The notes under the pieces are model-generated. The model saw only the letters and a list, made by a program, of their open reading frames with translations. It did no database searches and was not told the DNA's origin. Positions 22,547-32,038 of a DNA stretch of 64,000 nt are shown in pieces. The stretch is from Eriocheir sinensis (Eukaryota; Arthropoda; Malacostraca; Decapoda; Varunidae): assembly GCF_024679095.1 (NCBI RefSeq), contig NW_026110518.1, positions 475,450 through 539,449 on the forward strand. The letters are read 5' to 3'. How positions within the stretch are numbered: position 1 is the first letter of the stretch; every line of letters begins with the position of its first letter. The translations under genes were made by a program, and so were the position numbers.

Positions 22547-22859
22547 AAATAAAAAAAATTAAATGACCCGAAATTTGAATGCAGTCTTTACTACTGTATT
22601 GTAATCTCGTACCATTCCTACTGACGAGAAGGCAGTTCCTATCTGGAAAGGAAAAGGGACCAACAGGACTGCAAAATCTACTACTGTATTCCACGTTTCA
22701 GTGTGCCAAGCAACGATGCTTGCCCATCTATTGATCAGACGGATTTCGAACCACCTGCTCAACATAAGTATATGAGACATAAGGTATCTGCAAGAGGCTC
22801 GTAGACATATATAAGGCATACAATTTACGACTTGTACGTAGCTCCCATAAACCTCCTCC

Positions 22860-23150
22860 CACCTAGCTTCACAATCCATAAATCTAACCTTTCCCTAAAT
22901 GTATTAGAGTATTGATACTTAGAACAGGACCACCAAGTTACTTCCACTTGTCCACCACTTTATGAATGAGTCATTCACTATTCTTATGATTCCATAATTC
23001 TTTCCTATGTATTTGTTGAATCTAAATTTGTTGACCGCTTTTGGGCAAAACATTTCTTTCTCATGTCTTTGTTGAATCGAAACTTATCCAATTTAAACCC
23101 ATTATTACGTGCCCTATCCAGCTCTCTTCCTTCAAAATCTTGTTAACATC
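22860..23150 (-). pseudogene. LINE reverse-transcriptase C-terminal relic
   Basis: On the minus strand the sequence reads RARNNGFKLDKFRFNKDMRKK near 23100, and SNTFRERLDLW near 22900. This resembles the C-terminal tail of CR1-like LINE polymerases (K-x-F-F-x-R-V-x-x-W-N-x-L ... INxFKxRLD). The frame is broken and the W-N-x-L box is lost. The region 22559-22860 to its left may be 3' sequence of the same relic. Confidence 0.4.
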
Positions 23151-23607
23151 ACATTGATAGAAATTAAGGGTTGTACAGGAGGTGAAGGTAATCCGGTAGC
23201 GAAGCGGATCATTCGAAATTAGCAGTTGCTATTCGAATGCTCCTCAAACCAAGAAGGTTCAAGAATGTTCCGTAGGGGCGAGGCCACGTCTAGTTTGCCA
23301 CGCGGTTAGTCAGCTGTAGGGATGTGGGAACCGAGTACTTCATGCAAACCGAATAATTCGGTTTTGATTACTCACCAAACCCGAGTAAACCGAATACTGA
23401 ATAATTACTATGCTCATGCGACCAAAGTCTATATACCAAGTCAAGGCATACGCAGCTTTGTTGGAGGATACACGGTAGAGGCGTGGCTTATGCGTGACGT
23501 TGCTTGGAGCCAAACTAGAGAATGTAGACACAGGGATTTAGATAAAACGAAGAAAGGCGGTTAATCTAAATCAATCACTTCAACATTCTCTCACATCAAT
23601 TACTAAG
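23151..23607. other. unassigned DNA upstream of the uncharacterised gene
   Basis: No coding region recognised. 23320-23420 contains repeated CCGAATA/CCGAGTA motifs and a CCGAATAATTCGG palindrome. A pyrimidine-rich acceptor-like AATTTTCAG ends at 23622, just before the ATG at 23624, so a 5' non-coding exon may lie in this interval. Confidence 0.35.
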
Positions 23608-24049
23608 TTCTGTAATTTTCAGGATGAATACTAGAGGATGTGAAAATTCTCCAGATACAGTTTGCTATGTGTGTGGTTATTATATTGGAAAAAAGCAGGT
23701 ATTACATAAGATCGTGAAAGGTGCCAAATTCTGGATAGCGTACATACTCTTTTTCGGAATGCCTATGGGTGACCAGGAAAAACCATGGGCCCCTCATGTG
23801 ATATGTGGAAGCTGTCGATCTACTATAGAAAGATGGTTAAGAGGTGCAGGAAGGGAAACGCCTTTTGCCATTCCCAGAGTATGGAGAGAGCCGAAGAACC
23901 ATCACGATGACTGTTACTTTTGTATGATTGATGTGACAAAGTACAGAAAAGTGAAAGAAAGACAAGCTCTTCAGTATCCAGACATACCTTCATCTATAGC
24001 ACCTGTCCACCATGATGGCGGCTTATCAGTACCACAACCACCAGAAAAT

Positions 24050-24208
24050 GTAAGTATACTTATCATCATACTCTCCAAAAGTCTTACTTTTAATGAACTT
24101 GAATGTTAAGTATTTACTATGCATTCATTTTCCTAAAGATGTATGGAATACCAATGTCATTCAAGCCTTTGCTGAAGTTGCTATATGTAGTTATTTCTTT
24201 CTTTTCAG
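24050..24208 (+). other. intron of the uncharacterised gene
   Basis: GT at 24050 follows AAAAT and continues GTAAGTATAC; AG at 24207-24208 follows TTATTTCTTTCTTTTC. Removing it joins two phase-0 exons whose protein matches the family on both sides. Confidence 0.7.
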
Positions 24209-24811
24209 ATGGAGGATGCAATGGATATTTCATCTGCAGAGTCAGCAAGTAGCAGCAGCCAAGAAATGGAGGAAGCTTTCGTACCAAGAGCGACTTCGAA
24301 GCCTCACTTTCCAAATCAGAATGAGCTAGATGATTTAGTCAGGGATTTAGGTCTTACTAAGTCAGGAGGTGAACTTCTAACATCAAGGCTGAAGGAATGG
24401 AATCTACTAGGGGAAGACTGCAGGACATCTGTGTACCGGAAACGACATGAAGAATTTGAAATTTTCTATGACATTAGTAATGATCTGTGTCATTGTAAAG
24501 ATGTGATTGGTTTGTTTACTGCTCTTGGACTCAAGCATGATCCTGCAGAATGGCGACTGTTCATAGACAGCTCAACAAGAAGTCTCAAAGCAGTGTTGCT
24601 CCACAATGGAAAAAAATATCCATCTTTGCCTCTTGCACACTCCGTACAGAAGAAAAAAAACTATGATCATGTCAAAGAACTTCTTGACAAACTAAATTAT
24701 GCTGAATTCAAGTGGGATGTTTGTGGTGATTTCAAGATGCTTGCCTTCTTGCTTGGCTTGCAAGGGGGATACACAAAATATTCATGCTTCCTTTGCTTAT
24801 GGGACAGCAGA

Positions 24812-25147
24812 GGTGGCTGAATCGACAGAGTAACACCACCGCGTTCAGGAGGACGCGAGTTCAATCCCCGCCCGGTGCCAACAAGCTGGGATTTTTCAGC
24901 CGCCGCCGAGTGGCTTAAAACTACCCACATGCTGTCCAGAAGACCACCTATCAACCCGGACTCTAGATTCTAGGATTAAAGATGAGCTCCGGGAGGGCAG
25001 CATGAGCCAATGCAAGATGGCGCCACTATAAACACTCGCCTGCGCCAGAACGGGCTGGGCCGACCATCAGGACCCACCGGGAAGAAGCCTTGGGCCGACC
25101 ATCAGGGCCCACCGGGAAAAAGCCTACCAGCGCTATAGGCCGCGACG

Positions 25148-25175
<28 letters not shown>
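24812..25175 (+). mobile_element. SINE-1, full-length, with poly-A tail
   Basis: The unit starts GGTGGCTGAATCGACAGAG (A-box-like TGGCTGAATCG), has a B-box-like GAGTTCAATCC at about 24849, then the body with GGGATTTTTCAGCC, AGGATTAAAGATGAGCTCC, two tandem GGGCCGACCATCAGG blocks (about 25054 and 25091), and ends GGCCGCGACG plus A28 (25148-25175). It sits between AGA (24809-24811) and TAC (25176) of the interrupted gene, which are directly adjacent codons in the gene family, so no target duplication is visible. It is the reference copy for this window. Confidence 0.85.
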
Positions 25176-25180
<5 letters not shown>

Positions 25181-25780
25181 GAAAGTTCATTGGCCCCCAC
25201 GAGTTGAACTGCAGCCAGGAATGTTAAATGTTCTCAGACACCCTCTAGTATATTCCAACAAAGTTTTATTACCCCCACTTCATATTAAACTAGGATTGGT
25301 AAAACAGTTTGTGAAGGCCTTTCAAGGAAATTCGTCTCATGTTTCCAAAGCTATCTGATGCTTAAATCAAGGGTGGCATATTTGTTTGACCCCAAGTAAA
25401 CGCAATGTTGAAGTCGGAGAAACTGGAAAGACCGATGACAAACGTTGAAAAAGAAGCTTGGTGTGCATTTCGTGATGTAGTTCATGGATTCCTAGGAAAT
25501 CACAAGGATCCTAATAACAAACAACTGGTAGGAAAGCTTATTGAGAAATTCAAGAAATTGGGTTCTCGTATGTCCTTAAAGGTTCATTTTTTGCATTCTC
25601 ACCTAGATTTCTTCCCCAAGTGAGGAGCGTGGTGATAGATTTCATCAGGACATGGCAACAATGGAAAGAAGATATCAAGGACGATGGGATACTGCTATGA
25701 TGGGAGATTACATATGGTCTCTAGTCAGAAAAGATGAAAGTATGCACTCTAGAAAATCTCGATCGTCAAAGCACTTCTAA

Positions 25781-27371
25781 TCTTAGGAAAAGAGTTATCA
25801 AAGCATTTACAGTGCAGAATTTTATTGTTTCTTTTTGCTCTAACTAATATTGTACTGTCTAAATACCTTTCAATATATGAAAAATCACTAAATGTTGTGT
25901 AATTACCCTTACAATATTATAATAGGTTGAACCAACATACTGCCGTAGAGAAAAGTTGTGTATATAACGAGAAAATATGATATCAAGAATAAATAAAAAA
26001 AAACTATCGATGTTACGTTAAAACGAATGTGATTTTTTAATTCAGTGGCACAAAAATACATATAAGAACATCAAAAAATACAAATAAACAAAACATGTAT
26101 TACATTGTGATATAAGACATCTATCGATATATGTGGCAGCTAATCAATACAAAACCATATTTGCTTAGGGAGCGTCATTCAATAAAAAAAATAGTGCGAA
26201 GGGTTATTGCTGCCTATACTATGATTATTACTCCTCCCGACATTAAGGTACTGTTCCAAGGCGAAGTATCTTTAAATTTATTTTCGGTATTTTGAAATTT
26301 TATTTATCTTGACATCCTAAATTTGATTAATTTACCATCAAAAAGGTCCTATGCGCACCAAACCTGTTATTTTAATAGTTTAAAAAAGCCAGTCTATCGG
26401 AACGTGCGTAACTGGACATTTTATTGCCCATGAATTAATATTTTTTCAGGTAATTTGAATTTTTATTTTTTTATTTTTTTCATTTTATAGTAGTCTGCCC
26501 TTTCAGAACACTGTTTTCTCTTCGTCCAACTGATAAGAGAATGGATAGATTGAGGTAGATTGAAGACCCTAACTATGGTGCTAATTAATGTCATTGAATA
26601 TAATAACAATATTTTAGTGATAAATGACTAGCACATACAGCAGCAGTGTAACAAGTTTGATGCGCCTAGGACTTACACTTCCTGAGTTATGCCATAAAAC
26701 AAGTTTTATTTTTTTCAACTATATTTTCTGACATTTTTTGCAAGAGTAAAAATAGTCGAGAATTTTTATTTCTAATGGAATTTATAAATAAAATTACAAA
26801 AGCGTTATCTTTTTCAACCATTTCTCTACGTTTTTGTCATGAGGAAATTTCGTTTTTAAATCCATATATTTTTTTATGTAAAAAAATGAGGGCGGGATAA
26901 ATATTTTCACCACAATCTAAATAACACAATTATGGCAATTTACATTTTTCTCTTGAGAAATATTTAAAGAAAGGAGTTTCTTTTACTTAAAAGACATGAA
27001 ACTGGGCGCCTGATAATTTATATGTAAAGTATCGGCGTAAAACGCCACCAAACTCCATCAGCTACTTCTCGACCAAATCACACAAATTGTCTAGTACTCT
27101 AGTTGGTCCAGCTGAACATCAGCGTGGTGATTTTATTCATCACTGTATCATCCTACGTCAAAATCATTTTATAAATGACAAACAGCAACAGACCCAGTAC
27201 CGCTGGAAAGAGGTCCTGCATCGGGTTTGGCGTCGTAGGATGGATTAAGCACCACGCCTCCGCTGTATATGCCCTTATTGATTGATTGATTAATTTGCAA
27301 GCCTGTCTATATGTCATGCCTTTTTTTTCAACCTCCTTTTTTCCTTCCTTCACTGCCGCCTGTCTTTGCAG
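25781..27371. other. AT-rich non-coding DNA, possibly intron
   Basis: About 1.6 kb with strong A/T bias and many stops in every frame. An AATAAA near 25990 could serve the uncharacterised gene. A pyrimidine tract at 27340-27371 forms the acceptor of the following exon, so the right part is probably intron of that gene. Confidence 0.45.
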
Positions 27372-27504
27372 GTGGTGTGTTTCCAGTTTTCACCCCATTT
27401 TATGCAGGACGATATCGGCCGCCCGTACGGGCGTGACTACGAAGTAACCATGGCTCTCTCCGCAGCCCTCAACTTTACGCCAACCTTCACACAACCTTTA
27501 GACG
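27372..27504 (+). CDS. ionotropic receptor-like exon, ligand-binding domain (partial gene)
   Basis: A 133-bp open exon lies between an acceptor (CTTCACTGCCGCCTGTCTTTGCAG) and a donor (GTAAGT at 27505). It encodes VVCFQFSPHFMQDDIGRPYG followed by RDYEVTMALSAALNFTPTFT and QPLDG. The pattern of a hydrophobic strand, aromatic and proline residues, then G-x-D, a helix ending in LNF and a final P-x-DG matches the first half of the glutamate-binding lobe (S1) of arthropod ionotropic receptors, chemosensory relatives of glutamate-gated channels. The rest of the gene is not found here; other exons would lie outside the window or across large introns. The family call is from pattern memory. Confidence 0.6.
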
Positions 27505-27764
27505 GTAAGTTAATTGCTTGCAACAAGGATATATTTTCACTGTCGATTGTCTGTTGGCTGAATTATTATGCAAAACGCACTAATCCAATTACCGTGAACC
27601 TTTAGTGAAATGTTCAATATAGGCCACTAAAGAGTCCTATGAAGTTTGAGAACCGTCTGATAAAAAATAAAAAAACTGATTTATAGTAAATGTATGTTTC
27701 AAACTTAGTGAATCAATCACAAAGGCCAGTCATACTGTAAACTCAGGTGAGCTTTTGAGAGCAG
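27505..27764. other. probable intron sequence
   Basis: Follows the donor of the receptor-like exon; AT-rich, no coding signal. Confidence 0.4.
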
Positions 27765-27935
27765 AGCCTGAGTGCTTCCAGTGGGTTCCCGAAGTGAATG
27801 AGAGATTGACCGGTCCAGATGCCGAGTAATTTCAGTGGGATCCCGACGGGGTTTCGGGGGTTGTCATGCCCAGACCACGAGCGTTTCAGGTGGGTACCCG
27901 AAAGGGTTGGGAGGTTGTCCAACCCAGACCCGAAG
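27765..27935 (+). repeat. three-copy tandem repeat of about 54 bp
   Basis: Three degenerate units start with GAGTGCTTCCAGTGGGTTCCCGA (27768), GAGTAATTTCAGTGGGATCC (27823) and GAGCGTTTCAGGTGGGTACC (27879). Each shares TTCAGTGGGttCCCGA, then GGTTG and a CCCAGACC ending, and a fourth partial GAAGTTTTTT follows. Shared core CAGxTGGGTnCCCGA shows common origin. Confidence 0.55.
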
Positions 27936-27943
27936 TTTTTTTT

Positions 27944-28075
27944 AAGTATTGCCTATACCTCCGGTAGACTTTCTTAAGTGGCCTCTTGGAGCAACCCAGA
28001 CCGTTAGCAGCGCGGGGGAATTTTATTTATAATGGCTTGGGTGATGTATGATTCGTTCATCCATGCTGCACGCCG
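27944..28075 (-). mobile_element. SINE-1 fragment, diverged
   Basis: Starts after a T-run and reads TGCCTATACCTCCGGTAGACT, matching TGCCTATTGCGCCGGTAGGCT of the copy at 42889, followed by TTTATAATGGCTTGG and CATGCTGC blocks. Only the poly-A side of the family is recognisable. Confidence 0.5.
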
Positions 28076-28164
28076 GTACTCATTTTGACAGAAATCGATG
28101 AAGTTAGGGTTGACTGACGATCTGAGTAGCATGCGAGTAATTTTCCGCCCCTCGGCGATGGTTG

Positions 28165-28234
28165 GAAATTGTCACCACCGGGAAAGAGGTTACCGGCACA
28201 ATAGGCCGCGACGTAAAAAAAAAAAAAAAAAAGT
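28165..28234 (+). mobile_element. SINE-1 3'-end fragment
   Basis: ACCACCGGGAAAGAGGTTACC then GGCACAATAGGCCGCGACGT and an A-run, the same terminal block as the reference SINE-1 (CCACCGGGAAAAAGCC ... TATAGGCCGCGACG plus poly-A). It lies in opposite orientation to the preceding fragment. Confidence 0.65.
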
Positions 28235-28335
28235 AACTAGGTACTGAAGGTAAAATACACCAATAGATCGTTAATTCGTTAATTAAGCAACATACGACAA
28301 TTTTTTTGTGGAACTGCTCTAGAAAGGGCACTCAT

Positions 28336-28470
28336 CACTAGTGTTGACCCTCAGGGAGCTGTTCTTCGCTCAGTACTGTTCATAATTTACACCAATGACA
28401 CCAATGTTGTATTCGATACTCATTATTAAAGTTGCCGACGACACTAAAATTTGTCATGTACGGAGTATTA
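28336..28470 (+). pseudogene. CR1-type reverse-transcriptase relic
   Basis: The frame gives SVDPQGAVLRSVLFIIYTND, matching SGVPQGSVLGPILFIIYIND of the CR1 element at 52.44 kb, and a shifted frame then gives VADDTKI, the catalytic box (FADDTKV in that element). Only about 45 residues remain. Confidence 0.65.
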
Positions 28471-28489
28471 TAAGCACCTGAGTATATCG

Positions 28490-28740
28490 CGAGCGTATCA
28501 GTTTTTTTCTGTTCTCACAGTTTTGAGTCTCTGACTACAAATCTGAGAGCCCGGGTTGGAATCCCGGCATGGGCAGTTAGTCCACCTAGTTGTTCATCCT
28601 TCCTTTTGGACTGGTCGATAAATGGGTACCTGAGGAAACCTGGTGAAGGTGAACTGTGAATAATTAATTATTGGGGAAAACAGCTCTTGGCGCCGCAACT
28701 GCTGGGTCATATGACGCCGAATATAAACCAAATTAAACTA
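28490..28740 (+). mobile_element. SINE-3 (tRNA-derived), probable
   Basis: A tRNA-like head has TCTGACTACAAATCTGAGAG (anticodon-arm-like) followed by the B-box-like GGGTTGGAATCCCGGCATGGG. The body continues with GGTCGATAAATGGGTACCTG and GTCATATGACGCCGAATATA, and ends ACCAAATTAAACTAC. No second copy is in the window, so the family call rests on the tRNA-like promoter and position. Confidence 0.45.
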
Positions 28741-29115
28741 CACTCTAAAACTATCAAGACGGTAGTTATTTGAAAAAAAATATAAAAGACAGCTCAATAA
28801 AACGTCAATAAAATTGCAGGAGATTGAGGACGCCAGCCTCTTGTAGGAAGCCATAAGCGTCATGCACTGGGGAGAGAGCCTTCTTCCTAAGCACCAGAGA
28901 GAGAGAGAGAGAGACATAAATTCCCATCTCCACCCCGACACCAGGAGAGGTACCGCTCTCGCAGGTCCCATAAAGTGGGGATCTCGACCAGCAGGTGTCG
29001 CCCTCTCAGGTGGACAAAGCAGTCATCACAGTAGGACTGAACTCCCCGGGACATGAGGAAGCCATGTGTATGTCAAGTGTGGCCCACTCTAAAGCGGACC
29101 AGGACGGTCTCCCTC
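28741..29115 (-). pseudogene. LINE ORF2 C-terminal relic (weak)
   Basis: The minus strand reads TLWDLREQYLSWCRGGDG-like residues and LGRRLSPQCMTLMASYKR near 28850-28950, resembling the LREx(F/Y)LS...RGxDG and LGPxxLSPGHxV tail found at the C-terminus of several LINE polymerases. Frames are interrupted. The LINE-B copy B3 abuts its right side. Confidence 0.3.
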
Positions 29116-29341
29116 TTTTTTTTTTTTTTTTTACTCAAAAGATACGGTCAAGGGCAACAAAAAGGGTAAAAAAAAGCCCGCTACTCGCCGCTCCCAGAAA
29201 CGTAAAAAGTGAAAAGTAGCCAAAAGAGAGGTCAATTTGATACAATTGATACACTCTTCTTGATAAAGGTCAAGCCATAGGCAGAAGGAAATACAGACGA
29301 AGGAAGACTGTTCCAGAGTTAACCAGTGTACTCTTGCATAA

Positions 29342-30103
29342 AGCCGTGTCCACACTATCGAACATGCTCGACGGGCAAACAGTGATACCAGATCCCGTTC
29401 CAATACATAAGCAAGGAGGGTGAGTGGCAGGCACGAAGGTGACGTCAGAAGCGAGGAGACTGCGGGCAAACGAGCGGGCAACTGTCTGTGAGTGAGTTTG
29501 AAGGAAACACCAGAAACTGTTTCGACTGGTATGATGCGAAACACTAAACGTTTCCTCGGAATTAAGTAGGAATCTATCTCACATTCAAAGTGTTATGTGC
29601 ATATCATCATGTCTGGCGGTCCTTCTACAAGTGTACCTGAAGGAGGAAACGTTCAGTGGTCCAAGCAAGATACAGCATGGATAATTGATATGTACCGTCA
29701 AAAACCTTGCTTGTGGAACATAAAAAGCGCTGATTATAAGGACAGAAATAAACGAGTAGTAGCCCTTACAGCAATAACAAGGGAAATACAAAAGAAGTAT
29801 GCATCCGTTACCATTGCGGATATAAAAAAGAAACTAGATACTGTGCGGAATCAGTACAGTTGTGAAACTGAACCATGAACCTGTATTTGACACCACTCAT
29901 CAGTTTACAACTTTGCCCGCCAGTCTTTGCCCGGTGAAGGAGTAGATATTGTGGGCTAAACTACATCTGGTAGCACTGTTTGTTGCCAGATCCCTGCCTG
30001 TGGTTTTCCTGCTTCTGACGTCATCAACCCTCATTCTCACTACCTATTGTGATCTGGTATCACTGTTTGCCCATCGAGCATGTTCGATAGTGTGGACACG
30101 GCC
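29342..30103. mobile_element. Harbinger/PIF-like DNA transposon, 762 bp, non-autonomous
   Basis: Both ends share a terminal inverted repeat of about 50 bp: left (A)GCCGTGTCCACACTATCGA, right on the minus strand (G)GCCGTGTCCACACTATCGA, continuing through CATGCTCGA(C/T)GGGCAAAC and AGTGATACCAGATC with only one or two mismatches. It is flanked by TAA (29339-29341) and TTA (30104-30106). The uninterrupted LINE-B copies read GCATAAGGGG at this point, so a 3-bp TWA target was duplicated with one later change, the hallmark of PIF/Harbinger. It contains the MADF-type ORF but no DDE nuclease. Confidence 0.85.
29597..29878 (+). CDS. MADF/Myb-SANT-like DNA-binding protein of a Harbinger-like element
   Basis: A 93-codon ORF. 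Residues 17-85 fit the MADF (Myb/SANT-like) fold: WSKQDTAWIIDMYRQKPCLW, then N..SADYKDRNKRVVALTAI and KKLDTVRNQY, with the conserved tryptophan, PCLWN and Y/F-x-x-R positions. PIF/Harbinger elements encode such a protein beside the DDE nuclease; it binds the termini and assists nuclear import. This ORF ends shortly after the domain, where the internal deletion of the element probably begins. MADF proteins also occur as host regulators, but the surrounding inverted repeats favour the transposon origin. Confidence 0.75.
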   Translation: MHIIMSGGPSTSVPEGGNVQWSKQDTAWIIDMYRQKPCLWNIKSADYKDRNKRVVALTAITREIQKKYASVTIADIKKKLDTVRNQYSCETEP

Positions 30104-31380
30104 TTAGGGGTTTAGATATTGTAGGGATGAGCATGAGTAGAAAGTCGTGTGCAGCGGGGCCGCCGGAACGGGGGTGGTATGCATTTAGCAAGTTCAGAAG
30201 AGCAGTCAGCATGAAAATATCGATAGAAGATAGAAAGAGAAGCAACATGGCGGCGGAATTTAAGAGGTAGAAGGCTGTCAGTAAGAGGAGGAAAGCTGAT
30301 GATACGAAGAGCCTTAGACTCCACTCTGTCCAACAGAGCCGTGTGAGTGGAGCCCCACTCCACTCACCCTCGCATGCATACTCCATGCGAGGACGGACAA
30401 GGCCCCTATATATGGAAAGCATTTGTGCGGGGAAGAACTGGCGGAGACTATATAGAACGCCCAACCTCGGGGAAGCTGCTTTAGTAGGAAATATGTGAAG
30501 TTTCCAGTTGAAATTCTGAGCTAAGGATAGACCAGGGATATTTACTGTTGAAGAAGGTGTCAGCTGAGTGTTCTCGAATATTAGGGGATATGTGTATAGA
30601 AGATTGTGTCGAGTTGATAGATGGAGAAAATGGGGTTTTGGCATCGAAGGACACGAGGTTCCTTTTACACCAATCGGAAATGATAGCAAGGTCTGAGGTT
30701 AAGCATTCTGCAGCCTCCAGTCTTGAGTTTTGTAATTCCTGTTGAGATGGTCTTCAGTTGAAAGAAGTTGAATAATGCAGCGTGGAGTCATCAGCGCATG
30801 AGTGGATGGGACAGTTTGTTATGGAAAGTATATCATAGATTATTAACAGGAAGAGAGTGGGTGATAGGACAGAGCCCTGTGGAACACCACTCTTGATAGG
30901 TTTATGGGAAGAACAGTGACCGTCTACCACAGCAGAGATAGAACGGCCAGAAAGGAAACTGGAGATAAAGGAACAGAGAGAAGGATAGCATCCGAAAGAG
31001 GGTAATTTAGAAACCAAAGACTTGTGCCAGACTATCGACAGCTTTCGATATATCTAGCGCAACAGAGAAAGTTTCACCGAAATGGCTAAGAGAGGATGAA
31101 CAAGAGTCCTTGCGGAACCCATACTGGCGATCAGATAGAAGGTCAGAAGTGGAAAGGTGCTTTTGAATCTTGCGGTTAAAGATAGATTCAAAAGCTTTGG
31201 ATAGGCAGGAAAGTAAAGTTATAGGGTGGTAGTTTTAAGGATTGGATCGGTCACCCGTCTTAGGCACAGGCTGTATGAAGGTATGCTTCCAGCAGGAAGG
31301 AAAGGTAGATGTTGACAGGCAGAGGCGAAAGAGTTCGATCAGGCAGGGTGTCAGCACGGAGGCACAGTTATTTTTAAGTA

Positions 31381-32038
31381 TGTCAAGGTTCCAGTGTTGG
31401 GTGCTGTAATCGGAAGGGATAACAAACTAGATAAATGGTTAGACACCAGTTTACTTTCAATAAAGTAGAAAACCCCAAAACAGGCCTCACAATCTGAAGT
31501 CTCCAACACGAAGGCTTCAGCACGCCGGACTCAGCAATGACCCGTTGCACGGCTTCCTCTTCTGAGCGTCTCGTCCTTTAAGTGGCAATGTCGAGGCAGC
31601 ACAGCTTCGTCCTTGAAGTGGTGTAGACGTAGTAGACGAGGGAGGCGCAGGAGGATAAGGGGCAGGTTCACAACAGTAACGGGAGTCCAGGGCGTGGAGA
31701 GGAGAGAGGTAAGGCACCCAGAACAAGCCCACGGTATCTGAGTTAACCCGAGTGAGAGCAGGGCTGGAGCCTTAGTAGAATCAAGTGTTCAGAGCGAGGC
31801 TCGGCCGCTGTCTGACGAGAAAGGCGCTGGCGGTCACCAAGTCGCCTCCCATAGCGGGTTGAGAAGCCTCGGTGGTTCAGTCGACCGAGGCGTCGAACGG
31901 CGTCAGGCGAACGAGCAGCAGGAGTGAAACAGGTGGCTCGCTGCGCCTCGGTAGTTGAACAGCTTCGAACGGCAAGATACGGGCGGGCGGCAGGAGTGCC
32001 CCGGTCGTTCGCCCGTCAAGTTGGTAGTTGCCCTCACA
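31381..32038. repeat. solo LTR, 658 bp, within LINE-B copy B3
   Basis: The insertion begins TGTCAAGG and ends CCCTCACA (TGT...ACA ends) and is flanked by AAGTA on both sides (31376-31380 and 32039-32043). Removing it joins GGAGGCACAG...TTTTTAAGTA to CAGTAGGCGGCACTCC, matching the uninterrupted B1 sequence near 6255-6285. An AATAAA lies at 31457-31462 on the plus strand. Superfamily (BEL or gypsy) is not determined. Confidence 0.8.

Larger units (their letters stand above)
23624..25780 (+). pseudogene. uncharacterised arthropod/cnidarian protein family, spliced, disrupted
   Basis: Exon 1 (23624-24049, 142 codons) has paired cysteines CYVC, CGSC and CYFC and the block KPWAPHVICGSC, suggesting a zinc-binding N-terminus. 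A 159-bp intron (24050-24208) has donor GTAAGT and acceptor TTTCTTTTCAG, phase 0. Exon 2 continues with DLVRDLGLTKSGGELL, EWRLFIDSSTRSLK, LLHNGK and GGYTKYSCFLCLWDSR. I recognise these phrases from a recurrent family of unnamed proteins in arthropod and cnidarian genomes; function unknown. A SINE-1 (24812-25175) interrupts codon 3' of WDSR, and the frame resumes with YKKVHWPPRVEL, then breaks near 25360 and again near 25620 before RFHQDMATMERRYQGRWD and a stop at 25778-25780. The last part in frame (25405-25623) has VHFLHSHLDFFP. So the gene structure is ancestral but this copy is dead. Confidence 0.75.

Noticed and set aside
24812..24890. possible functional tRNA gene (A and B boxes, GAGTTCAATCC)
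   Set aside because: No complete cloverleaf with paired acceptor stem; it is the tRNA-derived head of a SINE present in several copies with a poly-A tail.
24697..24954. minus-strand ORF across the SINE in the uncharacterised gene
   Set aside because: Antisense to the gene and to the SINE; no motif.
28530..28590. possible tRNA gene near CCCGGGTTGGAATCCCGGC
   Set aside because: T-arm-like and anticodon-arm-like stems are present but an acceptor stem is not, and the body continues as a SINE-like unit.
30548..30745. plus-strand ORF (65 codons) over LINE-B B3
   Set aside because: Antisense shadow of the LINE-B reverse transcriptase region on the minus strand.
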